Shown here: positions 30,965-39,726 of the stretch, in pieces | Layout: each line of letters starts with the position of its first letter | Position numbering within the stretch: the stretch's first letter is position 1 | Source of the DNA: Halopseudomonas xinjiangensis | GTDB lineage: Bacteria > Pseudomonadota > Gammaproteobacteria > Pseudomonadales > Pseudomonadaceae | Direction: 5' to 3' | Length of the DNA: 64,000 nt | Assembly: GCA_011050525.1 (NCBI GenBank) | Contig: DRFO01000006.1 | Span: 43,631-107,630, forward strand | Translations under genes and position numbers: made by a program | The notes under the pieces: generated by a model | What the model was told of the DNA's origin: nothing | What the model saw: the letters and a program-made list of their open reading frames with translations, nothing else | Databases searched by the model: none

Positions 30965-31239
30965 AGAGCCTCCGGACTGAATACGGTAGCCGACATCAAC
31001 AACTGCTCGGACGGGTCTGAGCAACAGAAAGGAATGAAAATCGGCCGGATGGCCAAGGATAATAGCAGGGTTAGGGCTTTTCACCACGACCAGGGTAGAG
31101 CCCGGCGATCGAACCGGGCCGCGAATCGGTCGGGCCGCGGATAGGCCGATGGCCGAGCGCCAGCTGAACCAATCTGAAAGTCGAACTCCGCTTCGACCTG
31201 CTTGTCCTTACCTACACATCAACCGGACAGTTATCAAGC

Positions 31240-34200
31240 ATGACGGATCAGGCTCGAGAGGCTACCGCGAATCAGACCATTGCCGGACTAGCCATAAGCC
31301 GACCTATTGGCACGCTGGCGATAGCTGCGGTGGTGCTGGTTATTGGCTTGTATTTCCTCCAGCGACTACCCATCGATCTGCTGCCCACTATCGAGTTCCC
31401 GCAGATTCAGGTGACGGTGAACTACCCCGGCGTCTCGGCCGAAGTAGTCGAGGAGCAGATCACCCGCGTGCTCGAACGCAACCTGGCCGACACGGAAGAC
31501 CTGACCCGCATCAGCAGCCGGGTTTCCGAAGGCCAGACCAGCGTCAGTCTTACCTTCGAGTTCGGCACCAACCTCGACATGGCACTACAAAACACAGCCC
31601 GCGGCCTGGAGCAGGCGCGTGGGCTATTGCCGGAAATCGATCCCCCGCGCGTGCGCAAGTTCGACCCCGGCCGTCAGGCAGTCTGGCAAGGCGGGTTCAG
31701 CTCGACTGTGCGTAGCGAAGCCGAGGTAACCGACTGGATCGAGAACTACCTCACGCCCCAGCTGATTGGCATCTCCGGCGTTTCATCGGTGGAATCGATA
31801 GGCGGCATGGTTCGCGAGATAGAAGTCATCGTCGACCCCCTGCGGCTGCTGTCCTACCGACTTAGTCTGAGCGATGTCAGCCAGACACTCGCCAACGAAA
31901 ACCGCGACATCGCCCTTGGCCGGGTGACATCAGAGCACTTCGATGTAGCGGCCAAGACCGAAGGATTGTTCAAGTCGCTAGAGCAAATCAGAGACGTGCG
32001 GTTAGCGCTTCCCAATGAACTGTATCGGTACGCAAGCAGCATTCGACTCGCGGACGTGGCCACGGTCCGCGACGGTCACCGTCGCCAACGCGTTTTTTCG
32101 CGCCTGAACGGCACACCGGCCACCCAGGTATCCATCTACAAACTCCCCGCTGCCAACACCGTGGCGGTGGCAGAACAGGTGGCGACCACACTGGCCCGGC
32201 TTCAACGCAGCAATTTCATACCAGCCGACATCCGCTTCGAGGCAACCAGGGATTCGACTTTTTTCATACGCGGCGCCATTTCCAGCGTTAGTAGTGCTGC
32301 GCTGCTGGGCGGGTTGCTGGCGATGCTGATGGTATTGCTGTTTCTCGGTAGCCTGCGCAAGGGATTCGTGATCGGATTATCCATTCCCCTTGCGCTGATG
32401 GCCACCTTCAGCCTAATGGGGCTGGGTAACCTCACCCTCAATATCATGAGTCTTGGCGGGCTGGCCCTGGGCGTGGGCCTGCTGCTGGATAACGCTATCG
32501 TCATGCTCGAGAACATCTACCGGCACCGCGATACCCTGGGTAAATCCGCTGACGATGCCGCTCGCGATGGCGCCAACGAAGTGGTTTCGGCCATCACCGC
32601 CGGCACCTTGACCAATCTGGCTGCGGTATTGCCTTTTCTGTTGGTCAGCGGGGTGGCCGCCCTGGTCTTCCAGGAAATGATCCTCACCATCGGCTTCTCC
32701 ATTATCGCCACCTTGGGAGCGGCGCTGACGCTGGTGCCTGCGCTGGCGGCACTGACCGGCAAACTGCGTGGCTCAAGCGGCCTTGCGACCAGCCTGCCGG
32801 TAAGGACCTTCGGCGCACTGGTTGACTGGTTGCGTCGCGGCTACAGCCGTTCATTGCCGGTTGCCCTCAAACGGCGCTGGGTGGTCATCGGTATGGCCGC
32901 CCTGGCGCTGGGCGGCTCAGCCTGGCTGTTCAATGAACTCGGTAATGAGTTTCTGCCGCAGATGGATGACGGTGCGGTGCATATCTTCACTCGTCTGCCG
33001 CCCGGTGCGCCTCTGCAAGAAACCCAGCTCCGCGCCCGCCAGGTGGAAAAGCTGTTGCTGGAATTCGAGCACGTGCAGACGGTGTTCACCCTTGCCGGCG
33101 GGGCGCTGTGGGGCGGCGTTGTCAGCGAAGAAGCAGGCACCAGCATCTTCGTCATTCAGCTCGTTCCGGCTGCTGACCGGCCAGACGTGCCGGCCGGTGT
33201 GTGGGTTGCCGAAGCCCGGGATGCCGTGCGGAGCCTGGATATTCCGGGCATGAAGGTGTTCGGCATCCCGCCTCGCATCCATGGACTCCGCTTTACCGAT
33301 CAAGGCAACGACTTCCAGATCGGCGTTACCGGCCCGGATCTGCAAACCCTGCACGCGCTGAGCAGCGACATTGCCCTGCGTCTGGAAGGCATACGCGGTC
33401 TGGAGGGTATTGACGGGGGCACTGACAACCAGAGCCCGCTGCTACGCATGCTGGTTGACCGGCAAAAGGCAGCCGAGTACGGCATGCAGGTGGCTGACGT
33501 GGGCCAGGTGATTCGCGATGCGGTGGACGGTATGGTTCCAACCCAGTACATCGACGCAAATATGGAATACGACATGCGGGTTCGTCTGCCCCATGATCTG
33601 GTCGACGACGCCCAGGCACTGGAAAATCTGTTGGTGCCTCGCGACCAGGGCGAGCCTGTCGTGCTGCGCGATCTGGCGAATTTCGAACTGGGGGAAGGTC
33701 CGTCGACCATTTCCCGCGAGAATCAGAGCCGCATCGTGCGGGTAGTGGGCGATATCAACAGCAGCCTGTCCGACGTAAGCACCATCATGGCGGAGGTCCA
33801 GTCAAGACTGGCTGACCTGAAGATCCCCGAGCGCTACAGTCTGATCTATGGTGGCCAGTGGGAAATCATCCAGGATACCAATCGCGAAGTAACGGTGGTC
33901 ATCCTGCTTTCGCTGTTTCTAGTGTTCGTCGTGTTGGCGGTGCAATACGAGCGGCTGGGCAATCCGTTGATCATCATGGTCGCAGCGCCATTGTCGCTCA
34001 TCGGTGTCAGCCTGACCCTCTGGCTGACCAGCACGCCGGTATCCGCACCGGTGATGATTGGTCTCATCTTGCTGGTCGGCATAGTCGTTAACAATGCGAT
34101 ATTGCTGATCGAATATATCGAGCGCGGCAGGCAAGCTGGGCTGAGTGTTACTCAGGCGATCGTCGAGGCGGGCAATGTCAGGCTACGCCCGATATTGATG

Positions 34201-34401
34201 ACGACCCTGACGACGGTGCTGGGCATGGCACCTTTGGCCATTGGCTTGGGCGAAGGCGCAGAAATGCTCCGCCCTCTGGCGCTGACGGTGGTAGGTGGTC
34301 TGACATTCTCCATGCTGTTGACCCTGTTCGTCGTTCCCTGTCTGTATCTGATAGTGAACGGCGCCACCGCGCGCGTCGAAACCACACTGCCGAATTCGTG
34401 A
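31240..34401 (+). CDS. RND efflux permease, first of two paralogues
   Basis: A 1053-residue inner-membrane proton-driven exporter of the HAE1/AcrB type. It has a membrane segment at the N terminus (VLVIGLYFLQRLPIDLLPT), two large periplasmic loops, and GVGLLLDNAIVMLENIYRH in the fourth helix, where the first acidic residue of the AcrB Asp-Asp pair is kept and the second is Asn. The C-terminal half repeats the topology. It precedes an adaptor lipoprotein by 101 bp and a paralogous permease beyond it. No outer-membrane channel gene is next to the set. The substrate is unknown. Confidence 0.93.
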   Translation: MTDQAREATANQTIAGLAISRPIGTLAIAAVVLVIGLYFLQRLPIDLLPTIEFPQIQVTVNYPGVSAEVVEEQITRVLERNLADTEDLTRISSRVSEGQTSVSLTFEFGTNLDMALQNTARGLEQARGLLPEIDPPRVRKFDPGRQAVWQGGFSSTVRSEAEVTDWIENYLTPQLIGISGVSSVESIGGMVREIEVIVDPLRLLSYRLSLSDVSQTLANENRDIALGRVTSEHFDVAAKTEGLFKSLEQIRDVRLALPNELYRYASSIRLADVATVRDGHRRQRVFSRLNGTPATQVSIYKLPAANTVAVAEQVATTLARLQRSNFIPADIRFEATRDSTFFIRGAISSVSSAALLGGLLAMLMVLLFLGSLRKGFVIGLSIPLALMATFSLMGLGNLTLNIMSLGGLALGVGLLLDNAIVMLENIYRHRDTLGKSADDAARDGANEVVSAITAGTLTNLAAVLPFLLVSGVAALVFQEMILTIGFSIIATLGAALTLVPALAALTGKLRGSSGLATSLPVRTFGALVDWLRRGYSRSLPVALKRRWVVIGMAALALGGSAWLFNELGNEFLPQMDDGAVHIFTRLPPGAPLQETQLRARQVEKLLLEFEHVQTVFTLAGGALWGGVVSEEAGTSIFVIQLVPAADRPDVPAGVWVAEARDAVRSLDIPGMKVFGIPPRIHGLRFTDQGNDFQIGVTGPDLQTLHALSSDIALRLEGIRGLEGIDGGTDNQSPLLRMLVDRQKAAEYGMQVADVGQVIRDAVDGMVPTQYIDANMEYDMRVRLPHDLVDDAQALENLLVPRDQGEPVVLRDLANFELGEGPSTISRENQSRIVRVVGDINSSLSDVSTIMAEVQSRLADLKIPERYSLIYGGQWEIIQDTNREVTVVILLSLFLVFVVLAVQYERLGNPLIIMVAAPLSLIGVSLTLWLTSTPVSAPVMIGLILLVGIVVNNAILLIEYIERGRQAGLSVTQAIVEAGNVRLRPILMTTLTTVLGMAPLAIGLGEGAEMLRPLALTVVGGLTFSMLLTLFVVPCLYLIVNGATARVETTLPNS

Positions 34402-34502
34402 AACCTTTTGGAACCATATTGGCCGCTCGGGTGTGCCACTGTGGGCGCTTAGCGGTTAGCATGTAGCGAATTCAGGAGTGGTATCAGATCAAGGGTTTAG
34501 TA

Positions 34503-35564
34503 ATGGGTAATGCGTCGTGGAAACTGCTCCAGCTTGTTCTGGGATTAACCGCGTTTTTTGTTCTCCATGGGTGTGGCGGAAAGGACGACCCCCCCGCCGC
34601 CGCTACCCGATCCTCGACGCCGATAGCGGCCTTTGAAGTAAGGACCGAGGATCTGTCGCGCCCCCTGAACGTAGCGGCGCCGGTCCAGCCAAGCGCGCTG
34701 ATCAACCTGGCAGCCCGCACCGCAGGGACTGTGCAAGAGGTACTGTATGAAGAAGGCGACCGGGTGCCCAGGGGGCAACTACTGGCCCGCCTCGATGTTG
34801 CCGAGGCGAGTGCCGAACTGGATCGAGCGGAGGCGGAACTAGCCTCTGCAGTGCTGGACTACGAGCGAGCAGTAGAACTACAGCGTCGCGGCGTGGCGAC
34901 CCAACTGGAGTTCCAGACCGCACGTGTAGCCAAAGAAGTTGCGGAGAGTCACAAGGCGTTGTGGGAGAGCCGGGTTTCCTATGGGCGGATCGAAGCACCC
35001 CAGGACAGCATGATCATCGCCCGTCATATCGAGCCGGGCGAAGCCGTGCAAACCCAGGATACGCTGTTTGAACTGGCGAATATGGAACGCCTGGTACTGC
35101 GCCTGGGCATGTCAGAGCTGGACGTCGTTCACCTGGAGCCGGGACAGGCGATGCCGCTGACCTTCGATGCGCTACCCGAAGTGACCCTTGAGGGACGTGT
35201 AAGACGAATCTTTCCCGCCGCCCAGGGCACCAGCCGGCTGATCACGGTGGAAATCGAGCTCCCGCAGAGCGCGTGGGAACAAGGCGTCAAACCCGGCTTT
35301 CTGGCGCGTATAGACACAACCATCGACAGGCGCCCCGATACGCTGGTGGTGCCCGCAGCGGCTATTGGCTCGAGCGAACAGGGTCACTACGTCTACGCAA
35401 TCAAAGATGATCGGTTACAGCGGCGACAGATTGAAACCGGCATCAGCCGCAGCCGCTGGACCGAGGTGCTGAACGGTGTCGAACCCGGAGAAATGATTCT
35501 GGCGAGCAACCCCATCGACATGGCAGACGATCAAGCCGTGCGCGTAGTAACCACCCATGAGTAA
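34503..35564 (+). CDS. RND periplasmic adaptor lipoprotein
   Basis: Membrane fusion protein of 353 residues that links an RND permease to an outer-membrane channel. The signal peptide ends in a lipobox LHGC (Cys24). The biotinyl/lipoyl-like half-motifs AARTAGTVQEVLYEEGDRVP and RIEAPQDSMIIARHIEPGEA flank a short coiled hairpin of about residues 95-150. Beta-barrel and membrane-proximal domains follow. AAGGG lies 7 bp before ATG 34503. The last 8 bases overlap the next permease gene. Confidence 0.93.
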   Translation: MGNASWKLLQLVLGLTAFFVLHGCGGKDDPPAAATRSSTPIAAFEVRTEDLSRPLNVAAPVQPSALINLAARTAGTVQEVLYEEGDRVPRGQLLARLDVAEASAELDRAEAELASAVLDYERAVELQRRGVATQLEFQTARVAKEVAESHKALWESRVSYGRIEAPQDSMIIARHIEPGEAVQTQDTLFELANMERLVLRLGMSELDVVHLEPGQAMPLTFDALPEVTLEGRVRRIFPAAQGTSRLITVEIELPQSAWEQGVKPGFLARIDTTIDRRPDTLVVPAAAIGSSEQGHYVYAIKDDRLQRRQIETGISRSRWTEVLNGVEPGEMILASNPIDMADDQAVRVVTTHE

Positions 35565-38500
35565 GCAAGACCAGCCTGCACCGAAAAGACAGGGAATTGT
35601 CGGCCTATCCATCAGCCGGCCGGTAGGCACGCTGGCCCTGGCATCGGTAGTTATCGTCATCGGGCTGTATTTCCTCCAGCGCCTGCCCATCGATCTGCTG
35701 CCCAGCATCGACTACCCCCAGATTCGCGTTTCCGTGGACTATCCGGGCGTGTCGGCGGAGGTGCTTGAAGAACAGGTAACACGGGTACTCGAGCGGAACC
35801 TGGCCGACACCGAAAACCTCAGGCTGATCAGCAGTGAGGTGGAAGACAGCCAGACCGACATTGACCTGACCTTCGAATTCGGCACCAATCTCGACATCGC
35901 CTTGCAAAATACCGCCCGCGGTCTGGAGCAGGCACGCGCTCTGCTTCCCGATATCGATCCGCCGCGGGTGCGCAAGTTCGACCCTGGGCAGCAGCCGGTC
36001 TGGCAAGGCGGCTTCAGCTCCACCGTACGCAGCGAAGCGGCAGTTAACGACTGGATTGAAAACACCCTGGCACCACAGCTGATCAGTATTCCCGGCGTCT
36101 CTTCCGTCGAATCGGCGGGTGGGATGATCAGGGAGATCGAAGTGATCGTCGACCCGGATCGCCTGCACTCCTACGGCATCGGCATGAACGATATTGGCGA
36201 TACGCTTGCTGCGGCGAACCGGGATATAGCCATCGGCCGGGTAACCTCGGATTACTTTGACGTGGCCGGCAAGACCGAAGGCCTGTTCACCTCGCTCAAG
36301 CAGATCGAGAACGTGCTGCTGCCCTTGCCAAAAGAAACCATGCTGTACGGGCAGAACATCCGCCTGTCCGATGTGGCAATCGTGCGTGACGGCAACCGGC
36401 GCCAACGAGTGTTTGCCCGGCTCGACGGCACACCTGCAGCCCAGGTGTCCGTTTACAAACTGCCGGACGCCAATACAGTGGCCGTGGCTGATGAGGTGCT
36501 GGCCGCGCTGGATCGCCTGAAACGATCCAATTTCATTCCCTCGGATATCCGTTACGAGCAAACGCAGGATCCGACGTTTTTCATTCGCGGCGCCATTTCC
36601 AGCGTAAGCTCCGCGGCGTTGCTCGGTGGCGCGCTGGCAATGCTGATGGTGCTGATGTTTCTCGGCAGCCTACGCAAGGGCTTTGTTATCGGGCTCTCCA
36701 TCCCGATCGCCATCATGGCCACTTTCAGCCTTATGGGCCTGAGCGGCCTGACCCTGAATATCATGAGCCTGGGCGGGCTGGCGCTGGGCGTTGGCCTGCT
36801 GCTCGACAACGCTATCGTCATGCTGGAAAACATTTACCGGCACCGCGATGCGTTAGGCAAGTCGGCCGAAGACGCGGCGCGCGACGGGGCCAGCGAAGTC
36901 GTCTCGGCGATCACCGCCGGCACGCTGACCAACCTCGCCGCGGTAATGCCGTTTCTATTGGTCAGTGGCGTGGCAGCGCTGGTATTCCGGGAAATGATCC
37001 TGACCATCGGCTTTGCCATTCTCGCCACCCTCGCCGCCGGGCTGACCATAGTGCCTACGCTCGCGGCATTGATGGGCAAACTGAACCGATCAAGCGGCCT
37101 GTCGGGCAGCGCACCCGTGAGGGGTTTTAGCTGGCTGGTCGACCGCCTACGCAGCGGATATAGCAAAGCGCTTCCCGGAGCCCTGAACTTTCGCTGGGCC
37201 GTTCTCGGTCTAGCGACGCTGTCTCTGGGCGGCGCGGGCTGGCTGTTTACCCAGTTGGGTAACGAGTTTCTGCCGCAGATGGACGACGGTGCGGTGCAGA
37301 TTCGTATCACCCTGCCCCCCGGCACCCCTCCGGAGCGTACCCAGGCCTATTCCCGCCAGGTAGAACAGCTCCTGCTGCAACGCGACCATGTCGAGAACGT
37401 TTTCACCCTGGCCGGCGGCGCGCTATGGGGCGGCGTGGTCAGTGAACGTGCCGGATCTGGCATTTTCCTCATTCAGTTGACACCCGCCAGCGAACGTCCC
37501 GACATGTCCGCCGGCATCTGGATTGCAGAAGCCCAGCGCGCCGTACGTGCGCTGGATCTGCCTGGCGCTACCATCTATGCAAGACCGCCACAAATTCGCG
37601 GCCTGCGCTTCACCAGTCAGGGCAATGACCTCGAAATCGGCGTAACCGGCCCGGACCTGCGAACGTTGCAGAGCCTGGGCGACGAAGTAGCCAGGCGCCT
37701 CGATGGCATCCCCGGTCTCGGCGCGCTGGATAGCGGCAGCGATGATCTTACACCGCTGCTGCGCCTGTTCGTCGACAGGCAGAACGCCGCCCAATACAGT
37801 ATGAGCGTAAGCGATATAGGCGAGGCTGTTCGCGACGCGGTAGACGGCGCCGTACCGACCCGTTACATCGATGCCAATCAGGAATACGACGTGCGGGTCA
37901 GGCTGCCCTACGAGCTGGTCGATAACGCCGAGGCGCTCGGCAATCTGATGCTGTTTCGCTTCGAAAATGAACCGGTGCTTCTCAGGGACGTGGCAACGCT
38001 GGAGCTCGGCGAAGGCCCTTCCACCATCTACCGGGAAAATCAAAGCCGCATAGTTCGTGTGGTCGGTGATATCAACACCAGCATTTCGGATGTCGGGACC
38101 ATCATGCAGGAAGTCGAACGCAGGCTGGCCGACCTTGAGGTGCCAGAGCGCTACAACCTGACGTTTGGCGGCCAATGGGAAACCATTCAGGATACCAACC
38201 GAGAAATTGCCGTCGTGGTATTGCTATCGATCTTTCTGGTCTTCGTGGTGCTGGCGGTGCAATACGAACGCCTCAGCAATCCCCTGATCATCATGGCGGC
38301 CGCGCCCCTGGCACTGGTGGGCGTCAGTCTGGTTCTGTGGGCGACTAGTACCCCGGTCTCGGCACCGGTGCTGATTGGCCTGATCCTGCTGATAGGTATC
38401 GTAGTGAACAATGCGATCCTGCTGGTGGAATACATCGAACTCGGCAGACGCGATGAGGGGCTGGACGTTCGCGATGCCATCGTCCGAGCCGGCCATGTGC

Positions 38501-38733
38501 GGCTACGGCCGATCCTCATGACCACCCTGACTACCGTCCTGGGCATGCTGCCGCTGGCGATAGGCATGGGCGACGGTGCCGAAATCATGCGGCCGCTGGC
38601 GCTGACAGTGGTTGGCGGTCTGATGTTCTCGATGCTGCTGACACTGTTCGTGGTGCCCTGCCTGTATCTGATCATCAACGGCGTGGCCGAGCGCATGACC
38701 AGCAGGCTTACCGGACGTCTTTCGCAGGCCTGA
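35557..38733 (+). CDS. RND efflux permease, second of two paralogues
   Basis: A 1058-residue permease that closely resembles the 31.2-kb one along its whole length: the same LPIDLLPSIDYPQI region, NLADTENLRLISSEV against NLADTEDLTRISSRV, and the same GVGLLLDNAIVMLENIYRH segment. It starts eight bases inside the adaptor gene (ATGAGTAA), so adaptor and this permease are translationally coupled. The pair may form separate pumps sharing one adaptor, or a mixed trimer as in MdtBC; the sequence alone does not decide. Confidence 0.93.
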   Translation: MSKQDQPAPKRQGIVGLSISRPVGTLALASVVIVIGLYFLQRLPIDLLPSIDYPQIRVSVDYPGVSAEVLEEQVTRVLERNLADTENLRLISSEVEDSQTDIDLTFEFGTNLDIALQNTARGLEQARALLPDIDPPRVRKFDPGQQPVWQGGFSSTVRSEAAVNDWIENTLAPQLISIPGVSSVESAGGMIREIEVIVDPDRLHSYGIGMNDIGDTLAAANRDIAIGRVTSDYFDVAGKTEGLFTSLKQIENVLLPLPKETMLYGQNIRLSDVAIVRDGNRRQRVFARLDGTPAAQVSVYKLPDANTVAVADEVLAALDRLKRSNFIPSDIRYEQTQDPTFFIRGAISSVSSAALLGGALAMLMVLMFLGSLRKGFVIGLSIPIAIMATFSLMGLSGLTLNIMSLGGLALGVGLLLDNAIVMLENIYRHRDALGKSAEDAARDGASEVVSAITAGTLTNLAAVMPFLLVSGVAALVFREMILTIGFAILATLAAGLTIVPTLAALMGKLNRSSGLSGSAPVRGFSWLVDRLRSGYSKALPGALNFRWAVLGLATLSLGGAGWLFTQLGNEFLPQMDDGAVQIRITLPPGTPPERTQAYSRQVEQLLLQRDHVENVFTLAGGALWGGVVSERAGSGIFLIQLTPASERPDMSAGIWIAEAQRAVRALDLPGATIYARPPQIRGLRFTSQGNDLEIGVTGPDLRTLQSLGDEVARRLDGIPGLGALDSGSDDLTPLLRLFVDRQNAAQYSMSVSDIGEAVRDAVDGAVPTRYIDANQEYDVRVRLPYELVDNAEALGNLMLFRFENEPVLLRDVATLELGEGPSTIYRENQSRIVRVVGDINTSISDVGTIMQEVERRLADLEVPERYNLTFGGQWETIQDTNREIAVVVLLSIFLVFVVLAVQYERLSNPLIIMAAAPLALVGVSLVLWATSTPVSAPVLIGLILLIGIVVNNAILLVEYIELGRRDEGLDVRDAIVRAGHVRLRPILMTTLTTVLGMLPLAIGMGDGAEIMRPLALTVVGGLMFSMLLTLFVVPCLYLIINGVAERMTSRLTGRLSQA

Positions 38734-38805
38734 TTTAGATTGCCGGCGCAGGAGCGGCGTCGGCATAATGGGCGCCCTTTATCCCGCGTGGTCAGGAGTA
38801 CAATG

Positions 38806-39087
38806 ATGTTCAAGGTAAATGAGTATTTCGAAGGCAAGGTCGCTTCCATCGCCTTTCAGCAGCCGGAAGGCTCTGCCACCGTTGGGGTAATGGCGCCGGG
38901 GGAATACGAGTTCGGGACCAGCCAGCTGGAGATCATGCATGTCATTTCCGGCAAGCTGACGGTCAAGTTGCCGAATAGCGCGCAATGGGAAGATTTCGCC
39001 GGCGGTAGCCACTTCGAGGTTCCCGCCAACAGCCGCTTCAATCTCAAGGTCGAGCAGGATACCGCGTACCTCTGCGAGTACCGCTAA
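38806..39087 (+). CDS. ppnP: Pyrimidine/purine nucleoside phosphorylase PpnP
   Basis: A 93-residue cupin-like protein of the YaiE/DUF1255 family, members of which cleave several nucleosides phosphorolytically. Landmarks are [43 protein letters not shown], and the C-terminal [14 protein letters not shown]. Of two adjacent ATGs the second (38806) is best placed for AGGAG at 38794-38798. It follows the RND permease by 72 bp on the same strand but is probably independent. Confidence 0.93.
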   Translation: MFKVNEYFEGKVASIAFQQPEGSATVGVMAPGEYEFGTSQLEIMHVISGKLTVKLPNSAQWEDFAGGSHFEVPANSRFNLKVEQDTAYLCEYR

Positions 39088-39105
39088 GTCTCCAAGCGAG
39101 GGCAG

Positions 39106-39122
39106 GCCCGGTCTAGCCGGGC
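39106..39122. terminator. Weak hairpin between convergent ppnP and thioesterase genes
   Basis: GCCCGG-TCTAG-CCGGGC stands in the 48-bp gap between two convergent stop codons. There is no T-run, so terminator activity is uncertain. Confidence 0.4.
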
Positions 39123-39135
39123 AGGGGCCCGCTGT

Positions 39136-39579
39136 TCACGCTTGCTCCGCAGGCATTAGGGCTTTTCCATAGTTTTCGATAAATACCGGTGGCATGCGCT
39201 TCGGCTTGCCACTGCTGAGCTCGATACAGGCAAAGGTTGTACGTGCTCGCAGCAGGGTCGCCCCATCGCTCTTGCGGCACAATTGAAAGTGCCGCGTCAT
39301 GCGCAGTTTTCTATCCCAGTGGATGATCCACGTGGCCATGACCAGCTCGTCTTTGAGATAGGAGGCACCGAGATAATCTATCTCGTGCCTTACCACCGCC
39401 ATTGCTCTGTCCAGTTCGCGGTACTCATCTATCCCCAGGCCCAGCGATTGGGAATGCTGCCAGGCACAACGCTCGAGCCAACGTACATACACCGTGTTGT
39501 TTGCATGTCCCAGCTCGTCGATATCCTCCGCTTGTACGGTGACATCGCAGGTGTACGGATTCTCACGATCCCAATTCAC
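39136..39579 (-). CDS. YbgC/FadM-like acyl-CoA thioesterase
   Basis: A hotdog-fold thioesterase of about 147 residues of the 4-hydroxybenzoyl-CoA type. The signature VQAEDIDELGHANNTVYVRW contains the catalytic Asp and the HxNN turn of the family, followed by WLERCAWQHSQSLG. The frame is open further upstream, but GTG 39579 follows GAGGAG at good spacing and starts where homologues do (NWDRENPYTC). The acyl-CoA substrate is not readable. Confidence 0.88.
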   Translation of the reverse strand: MNWDRENPYTCDVTVQAEDIDELGHANNTVYVRWLERCAWQHSQSLGLGIDEYRELDRAMAVVRHEIDYLGASYLKDELVMATWIIHWDRKLRMTRHFQLCRKSDGATLLRARTTFACIELSSGKPKRMPPVFIENYGKALMPAEQA

Positions 39580-39726
39580 AGATGGAGCTCCTCGCTGTTT
39601 TCCAAAGTGGTGCTCAGCATAGCATTTATGCCGTAGCGCCCTGCGCGGTTTATGCCAAAACAAAAGAGCGCCAGTGATCGCCGCACTGGTCTAGTCTGTC
39701 AGCAGGACTTCAAGGAATCCGCGTTT

